A stretch of 64,000 nt of DNA. Origin: Campylorhamphus procurvoides (Eukaryota; Chordata; Aves; Passeriformes; Dendrocolaptidae). The translations under genes were made by a program, and so were the position numbers. Numbering within the stretch: the first letter of the stretch is position 1; each line of letters starts with the position of its first letter. The notes under the pieces are model-generated. The model was not told where the DNA came from and did not search any database. It saw nothing but the letters and a program-made list of their open reading frames with translations. Positions 57,601-64,000 of the stretch are shown in pieces. Location: assembly GCA_013396655.1 (NCBI GenBank), contig WBMV01004161.1, positions 944,084 through 1,008,083 on the forward strand, given 5' to 3'.

Positions 57601-58359
57601 GCATAAAGGATCAACTAGAAAAAGCCCTTTTTTCTTGCTTTGCCATCCCCACGGAGATTGCTGTGCCAGGGGCTGCAGCCATCGCCCCGAGCCTGCCTGG
57701 ACCCTCTGCAGTGGGTGAGGGTCCTGGCTGGCAACAGGAATACTCATGCCACCAGTCTGGCTGTGATTTGGTGACGGTGATGGTGTGACTTCCCCAGACA
57801 AGGTCACTGGTGCAGCTCTGTGTGACATGAGGGGTTCATGCATGGGATGGAGGGAGAGGCCTTGGGCCCCTCTCTGTGGCCACCACGTTGCCCAGTCCTT
57901 GCATGGATTTGGCAAGGGTGTGTCCAAATCAGTGAAGTCTCATGGTGCTGCAGGTATTGGAGAAGAATAAATTTGGGTTGCGTGGCTGGGGCCATCTGCA
58001 GCGCCTCAAAGATGCCTCAAGCCTGCAGCATCTCACACCAACAGTGGCTCCTGGTCTCTTCTTGATACCATATCAGATGTGGCTTCAAGTCCTTGGCTGC
58101 ATCATCCTCTTTGGCCATGTCTTCTGGCCACCAAATGTCAGTCTTTCTGGGTCTGACCAAGGCCAGCAGCCACCTTGGTGCTTCCTTGGTCCACGAGGCA
58201 GGAGAAGGCTAATGAGTCGAGAGAAACGAGTTTCTGACCGGGAGGCTGGCACTTTCTGGAGTGCCTGAAGGTGGTCCCAAAGCCATCCTTGACTTCTTCT
58301 CCAGCGGGTTTTCCGAGGGCACCGTTTGGGGAGGGTGGAGCGGGACGAGGACGGGCATG

Positions 58360-58500
58360 CGCCAGTGGAGCTTTGACGGATGGAGACTGTTAATATTGAA
58401 CACATAATTATGCCGGCCAAGGCCGAGAGTCCTTCCACAGCGATGTGTGGGGAGGGCATCAATATTAAGGCGAGTTACTAAATGTATCTCGAAGGTGAAC
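58360..58500. promoter_or_regulatory. Candidate 3'-flank element built on an inverted repeat
   Basis: TTAATATTGA (58390-58399) is the exact reverse complement of TCAATATTAA (58459-58468). Inside it, ACACAT (58400-58405) pairs with ATGTGT (58443-58448). Between the arms lie CATAATTATG and CGGCCAAGGCCG. The block could act as paired homeodomain/Onecut sites in DNA or as a hairpin if transcribed. Confidence 0.35.
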
Positions 58501-60529
58501 TCAAAGGCGTTTTGGAGGTCCAGGGCTGAGATCTGAGACTCTGTCGTGCTGCAGGAGGTTCTTGCTGGCAGCACAGCAGGGAAGAGCTGCTTTCCCTCAT
58601 CCCCTTGAGATGTCCCCGTGTTTGACACCTAAAAGAGGAGACAGGCATGGTCACCCCATGCTCCTGAGATCAGCCTTTCTGAAATCAGCTTAAAATGCTT
58701 ATTTTTAAAGACTTCACGCCATAAATGAATCAACCTAATTAAAAAAAATCCCTCCTAGGCTTGGGGTTCATAGGGTACGTGGCTTTCTTCTTGCACAAGA
58801 CAGCTGGAAACTTTGTCATGGTTGATTTCTAGCACCTAAACCCTCAAAGACACTTTTGTGTGCCTTAGGGAGGACCTGGAAATTGTGCTGGGAGCTCCCA
58901 GCTCTCGAGTGAGAACTTTTTTTATATTTATGGAGGAAATGGAGTAATTTCTCTCTATCAAAAATGAATGAAAACTTGAAAAATCTCTACCAGGTTTTAT
59001 TTATTGCCTCATCTATTAAAATAGCCACATATCTATTCAAGTGTGGGGGCTGTACTTTATCTTACCTTTTCCATGAGTCACAGAATACATTTTTATTTTT
59101 TTTTCAGGGAAAAGGTATTGCTGAGTCTCTCACAAGGGGAAAATGTCCTGGAGAACGCCAAGGTCATGACTTGTCACTGCGGCAGCTGAGCAGCACCATC
59201 ATCCTCCTGCTGCTGCCATCCTGCAGCCCTGGCCAATGCCAGCCTGATAGACCATTCCCACCCCTGATGCTGAGGTGAAACCAGAGTTTTCTTCACCTTT
59301 AAACCTGGAGCCATCCACTGCTGTGAGTGCACGTTGGATTAGAGATGCTCTGGGATCCCTGAGACATCACCAGACCTACCTGCACTGAACCTCTCAAGGG
59401 GCTAACAGGGTGTTTCTAGCAGATTTGGGCATTTGTGTCTCTGTTTCTGTGCTGTGGTATGAAGGAGACACACACATATACACACACATATAACCTTCTG
59501 TACTTTTCCTGCTTTGCATTCAGTGAAACTGCTCATAGTAAGGATAAGCTCCAAGTTTCTGCTAAGCCAGCCCAGTGCAGGAGCTGATCTGTTTGTGCTG
59601 GAAGGCACATGGTTTGCCTTTGAACACCAGGTGCCCCAAAATATGTTAATTCAACCCCCAGAGCAGAAACCCCTTCCATTTCTTTTTTCGCCTTGTCTCA
59701 CACTGAATTGCAAACTCACAGCAGGGGAGGAAGCTGAACCTGCTTCCCATGGCCATAGCCCTGAACGTGACTTCACCTAGGACTGAGCCACACAACTTGG
59801 CTGCAGCCTGGGCTTTCCCTCTGTCCCCAGGAGACACCACACCCAACTGAAGGGAAAGGCTTCTGGGTACCTGCTGTAAAAACCTGGCATGGGAGTTGCT
59901 GCTGAGCCAGCAAATCGAAGGCAGTGCTCAACACAGTGGGGATAAGGAGGGGCAGCCCCCCAGGTTCCTGCCACGGGAGCTCCATGGGATGCTTTGCCAT
60001 GGGTTGCGTTTCCACCGCTCACCACAAACACCCCTTGGTGAGGGAGACCAGCAGATTCACTGTGGAGTAAACTTTATTGAGAAGTTATCCATAATTTTGC
60101 GAATACTCTTTGCCAGACTTGATGTTATTCACGACTTTAACCTTCCACAGTATGGAGCTAGTTTTAACTTTCCCCAGTATTTTTTCTTGGTGTGAATCGA
60201 GCTGAGGATGGCTTTGGCCACGGGCATGGCTCAGGACCACTGGGGCCAGCAAGCAAGAGGGGCTCTGCCAGGACTGGAGAAAAGCCAGAGTCCCACTGAC
60301 TGAGACTTTATTCCCTGGGCAGTGGCAGGAGGAGGGGTGGGGGGCAAAAGTCGGTGTTTTGCTAGTATTTTTGTACAGCTCGGGGTTGGCAAAGGGCCCA
60401 GCACAGCAGGATGGGTGACACTTTCTCCCGCTGTGGGTAGTATTTTCCTTTGGGAGCCCCACCCTGGTCCCATGAGCATCGCTCCCCCAACACCCTTCCT
60501 GCCCACTCCCTGCCGCGGCTGAGAAAAAG
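58501..60529. other. Intergenic, nothing specific
   Basis: AT-rich stretches at 58690-58760 and 58915-59110 and a CA/TA microsatellite at 59466-59492. No gene recognised. Confidence 0.6.
59466..59492. repeat. CA/TA microsatellite
   Basis: Short (CA)n with ATATA interruptions. Confidence 0.85.
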
Positions 60530-61000
60530 CTTTATTTATACTCATTTAGCTGCTTGCCTTCTCCCTAATTGAAATCATTAACCTTCTCGCTTAATGAAGA
60601 GGAGGACCGGGGGGAGGACGGGGGGTGCCGGGGCCGCCAGACCCCCTCCCGGGCTGCTCCGGCCGGCTGAAAACGTGCTTCTCATTTTGGCCACCGGGAG
60701 CTAAAAGAAAAAAAATAAAACAACAAAAAACAACCAAAAAAAAGCCCGAAGAAGCTCTCCGTGGTCGGGGGGCTGGCGGGGTACGGCTCCCTGTGCCCCT
60801 GGGGCGCGGCGGGGCTGACGCCAGCATTTCATCTCGGCGGAGAAGTCATCGGCTCTGACCACGGGCAGGGCTTTGCCCGCCAGGTCCCACTTTGCTCCCC
60901 TATATTTAGCCCATTATGAATATGGAAGAGCGTTGAAAATGATTCGCCCAGACATCCCTCTGTCCAGCCGAATAACATCAAGGGTGGGAGCGGGGACCGG
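60530..61000. promoter_or_regulatory. Candidate regulatory block with MEF2-like site and A-rich core
   Basis: CTCATTTAGCTGC and CTAATTGAAATCATTAACC (about 60565-60583) are followed by a CpG-rich segment, an A-rich tract (60703-60742), and then CTATATTTAG (60900-60909), a perfect match to the MEF2 consensus YTAWWWWTAR, with CCCATTATGAATATGG and GATTCGCC. Conservation untested. Confidence 0.3.
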
Positions 61001-61490
61001 AGCCGCTCGCCCTGACAGGAGCCCCGGCCCCGCCTGGCCTCGTGGGGCGCAGAGTGGGGTCCCTTCAGCCCTTCAGGGGGGGAAAAAATCACGCGGGTGT
61101 CTTTAGGGACCCCCCGTTGCGGGTGTTCGCGGGGTGCTGTGGGTGGGATGCTGGCCGGGGCAGCGCGCCCCCCACCGCAGCGCCCCGGGTCTCAGCTGGC
61201 TTGGGAAGAAGGGGCCGTGGCGGGGATGCCGCGCCGTGCCCAGCTGCGCTCTCCAAGGGCACCGCGGCCCCGTCCCTCCCTCCTGCCACCAGGATCGCCG
61301 CCCGGCATCCGCTGGCGCCTGCTGCTTCCCACCGGGCTCTCCGGCCGTGGGGAAGGGGATGCTGCGGTCCTGCTTCGGATGCCGGTGCCCCGGTGTCCCC
61401 GCTCCGCTGCGCTCGGGCTCCTGCATCGAACACGTGCCGAGCATCCCCGGTGTGTGACCTGCTAGCACAGTGCTTTGCCGGGCTGTCCCG
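61001..61490. promoter_or_regulatory. CpG-rich cluster near the right end
   Basis: GC- and CpG-dense (GGTGTTCGCGGGG, GGCAGCGCGCCCC, GATGCCGCGCCGTG, GGATCGCCGCCCGGC). It supports open frames of 122-185 codons on both strands at once, which argues composition rather than coding. A candidate CpG island. Confidence 0.35.
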
Positions 61491-61739
61491 AGTATTGAAC
61501 ACCTTCTTTGGGAGCCCAAACCTGCATTGGGGCATCCCCCTGCCCAGCTCCAGAGCACGGACATTCCTCCTTGGACGTCTACGCCTTTTCACCCTCTAAT
61601 TTCCTCCCCTTTCGCAAGGAGCATCGCTCTGTCCCAAAAGCCGGAATCCCGTGGGGAGAGGACACAGAGGGCAAACCCCCTCCCAGAAGAGCCCCCCAGC
61701 TCGGCTGGGTTGAGTTGGGGTTTGAAGAGCACTTTGTGC

Positions 61740-61860
61740 GAAAGATTACCGTCGCTTTTGGGCATAGCGGAAAAGAGGGAAAACAGCTTTATTCAAGCCG
61801 TTAATGAAATGTCATTTGCAATTCCCTTCCATCGCTGTCACGTGGCAGATCCGCAGCACC
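61740..61860. promoter_or_regulatory. Candidate regulatory island with E-box
   Basis: Contains GAAAGATTACCGTCGC, CAAGCCGTTAATGAAATG, TCATTTGCAATTCCC and CACGTG (61839-61844). Unique sequence; conservation untested. Confidence 0.27.
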
Positions 61861-62289
61861 CCCGGGTTGCACCGGCTCGCACAGAGGGGGTGTCACTTTG
61901 GAGGGGGTTTTGGGAAGGGGGGGACATGCACAAAAGCATCAGAACACAAGTGCCCCATCCCCAGAGCCTGCGGGCTGTGTTTGCCATGAGTGCTGTTGCC
62001 AGGTGAGGTGACTGAGCCGCCCCTCTCAGCTCAGGGGACAAGAAAGGGGGCAGCAGAGACCCGGCAGAGCAACACAACTTTTCTGTGGGGTCTGTCCCCA
62101 GAAATATCTCTGGATTATATTTTTCCACTTATCACGTATCTATACCGTTCATATTTCCTATGGGCTGCCTTTTTTACCCCTGCAAAGCTCAGAGACAAAA
62201 TTCGGAACCGCTTTTCAATCCCCCTCTTGTTACCTGCCTCCCTCTCCCCTTCCCCACCCCTTCCCAATTTCCGAGTAATCCTCCACAGT

Positions 62290-62460
62290 CGTGAGCAGGT
62301 TTAACTAATCTTTCTGTCAGTGGGGTACTTTATGGAAATTGAAAACTAATTAACTTTCATCTCAGCAGCTAATCGCATAAAAAGCCCAGCGCCTTGACCT
62401 CCCTGGTCTTAAAATAATAATGGCAAAGGAGCAGGGAGTATCTTGATAAAGCCCACCAGG
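62290..62460. promoter_or_regulatory. Candidate 3'-flank regulatory island
   Basis: Contains GTTTAACTAATC, GAAAACTAATTAACTTTC (62341-62358), GCAGCTAATCGCATAAAAAG, TTAAAATAATAATGG and CTTGATAAAGCCC. TAAT cores recur at roughly 30-50 base spacing. Conservation untested. Confidence 0.32.
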
Positions 62461-64000
62461 ATGGGATGGTCCCTAAGACAGAGCTGGGACGCCCCAGGGA
62501 TGGGTCACCTTCCACTGGGGCTGGACCTGGCTCCTAAATTCATTTTGCCCATCCCACAGCCCCTCCCTCTGGCAACCTGAGCTCAAGAGGTGGATTAAGG
62601 GTATTTGGAGGCAGTTTGGGGAGAGGGAGTGGTGTGGGGCTGGGAGGGCAGTAGAGATGTGCAGTCAAAGATGCTCTCACCCGCAGTGATTCATTCGGCT
62701 TTAATTGCTCCCTGAAGTTGCGGGCTGCTGGCGGCACCGCATCAGAGATGTCACGTTATAGTCATGCGTGAAGAGCTAATGGTCAAGGGTGACACCACCA
62801 ACAAAACATCCTCGGGGAAGCTGTCAGCGGCGGGGAGGATCAAAGGGCAGGGAGAGCAGCCGTCCCAGTGCCAAGGGTTGGGGCCAATGCTGGAAGTGCC
62901 CAGCAGGGAGGTGGTGGCAGCACCCGTGGGGATCTGTGGCCACAAAATCGTCCTGCCTCAACAGGGGCAGTTCAAACAGTGCCTGAGATGAGAGTGCTGG
63001 TCGACCTCACGAACCCTGGTAAAGATTTATTTTGGCTTTGAAGATTTATGTTGGAATGGTCTCTGCTGTCCCCCAAGCCAAAGGGAGACAGCCCAGTGTG
63101 ATAAACCAGGATGTGGAGGTGGATCTCGGATGAGCAGTCATGGGAGCACCAACTTGTCCCTCTGGGTCTCTGTACCTCCTGTGCCCTGGCCAGGATGCTG
63201 CTGTGCCTGGGCTGATTGGCACCTACCAGGAGTTGGAGGGAAGACCTAGATGAGATCCCCATGTCACCAGTACAAGAGGTTAGGTGGTACACCGTGGCAG
63301 GGTTGCTCTTTTTGGATGCTGCCAACAGCACAGGCTCCAGCACACCCATTTGCTGACTGTGCTGCACTGACAGTGGCACGGTACAAAGTGCCCTTTCCTG
63401 ATATTCTTATCCCCAGAGGCCACAGCAGGACACAAGCTGTTCCTCAGCTTTGCAGCAGTGCCAGTGTGATCCTGGTTTGCATTTGGCTCGGTGCTCCACT
63501 TTCCACTGTGCTGCTGCTTGGGAGCACTATCTCTCTCCGTGCTGCCTCTCTGGGGGTATGAGGCAGCATCTCCCTGCCCTCCATCCAGCAGGGACGATGC
63601 AAAAAGCCAAGTGAGAGTGGCCAGGCGGCTGGAGCACACAGATCAGCAGCCCTGGCCACTGCCAGCCCGCGGAGGGAGGAAGAGTTATTGCTGCAGTCAC
63701 ACACCAGCTATTCCCTCCCAACAAAAGGCAGCGTCTGCACAGCCAGGAGAGAACCCGAGGACAGGGACAGCCCTGGTGACCTTCAGCGGACACGCAGCAG
63801 ACAGGCTGGAGCCCTGATCGCCCCGGACAGGTACGCCTGCAGGCACCCCTCCACCTGGCCCAGCGCAGCAGGAGCCTCCCAGGATGCTCCCCACAAGCCT
63901 TCAGCTGCTATCAGCTTCAAAGTCTCCTCAGCAGCCCCTGGCCTGGGTGGGTTTTTTCATCCTTGCAGCTCACATCAGGCTTTCAGGTTTCTGAAAGGAG
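62461..64000. other. Intergenic to window end, little seen
   Basis: A small AT/CpG block at about 62690-62780 (GGCTTTAATTGC, GTCACGTTATAGTCATGCG) may be regulatory. The rest is unique sequence with domain-free frames. Confidence 0.6.

Noticed and set aside
61042..61599. 185-codon frame at 61 kb as a protein gene
   Set aside because: Lies in CpG-dense DNA that is open in several frames on both strands at once (for example 61089-61592 minus), which reflects a lack of AT-rich stops.

Overview
The window is vertebrate nuclear DNA, almost certainly from a bird. It holds one recognisable gene, the 3' two thirds of LMX1A (LIM-homeobox transcription factor 1 alpha) on the + strand, with a long upstream intron and a long downstream noncoding flank. 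The bird assignment rests on two truncated CR1 LINE copies of avian type (about 15647-15895 and 35371-35546, both in minus orientation), otherwise low repeat content, very short introns in the 3' half of the gene, and a 110-base N gap typical of a draft assembly. Nothing prokaryotic, viral or organellar was seen.

Layout. (1) 1-27211 is intron: the LIM1-coding and first exons are not here and must lie to the left of the window. (2) 27212-33569 carries six coding exons joined by GT-AG introns. They encode 293 residues plus the last base of a split codon: the second LIM zinc finger, an acidic linker, the 60-residue homeodomain split over three exons, a six-glutamine tract and the LMX1A-type C-terminus. 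The intron between the LIM2 and homeodomain exons is 4.9 kb and contains the gap. The last four introns are 114-210 bases. (3) 33570 to about 35190 is the probable 3' UTR, with a (GT)n tract and an ATTAAA signal. (4) 35.2-64 kb has no coding exon that I can support. By the known vertebrate order (RXRG - LMX1A - PBX1, with LMX1A transcribed toward PBX1) this should be the gene-poor LMX1A-PBX1 interval. That order is outside knowledge, not visible here.

The intron and the 3' flank contain islands, mostly AT-rich, dense in homeodomain (TAATTA-type), Onecut (ATCAAT), FOX, HNF1-like and MEF2-like motifs, plus several CpG-rich patches (about 22.6, 29.9, 50.6-52.3 and 60.6-61.5 kb). These are listed as candidate regulatory elements of a developmental gene. 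They were chosen by eye without an alignment, so each carries low confidence. Small tandem repeats (41, 23, 22, 16 and 7 bp units) are also recorded.

I did not find a new biological system. The observations most worth a second look are the final LMX1A intron (210 bases, divisible by three, stop-free in frame, so retention would add 70 residues), a long imperfect inverted repeat at 58.39-58.47 kb, a near-perfect HNF1 palindrome at 21467, a perfect CRE beside the assembly gap, and a 9-mer shared by three candidate elements.
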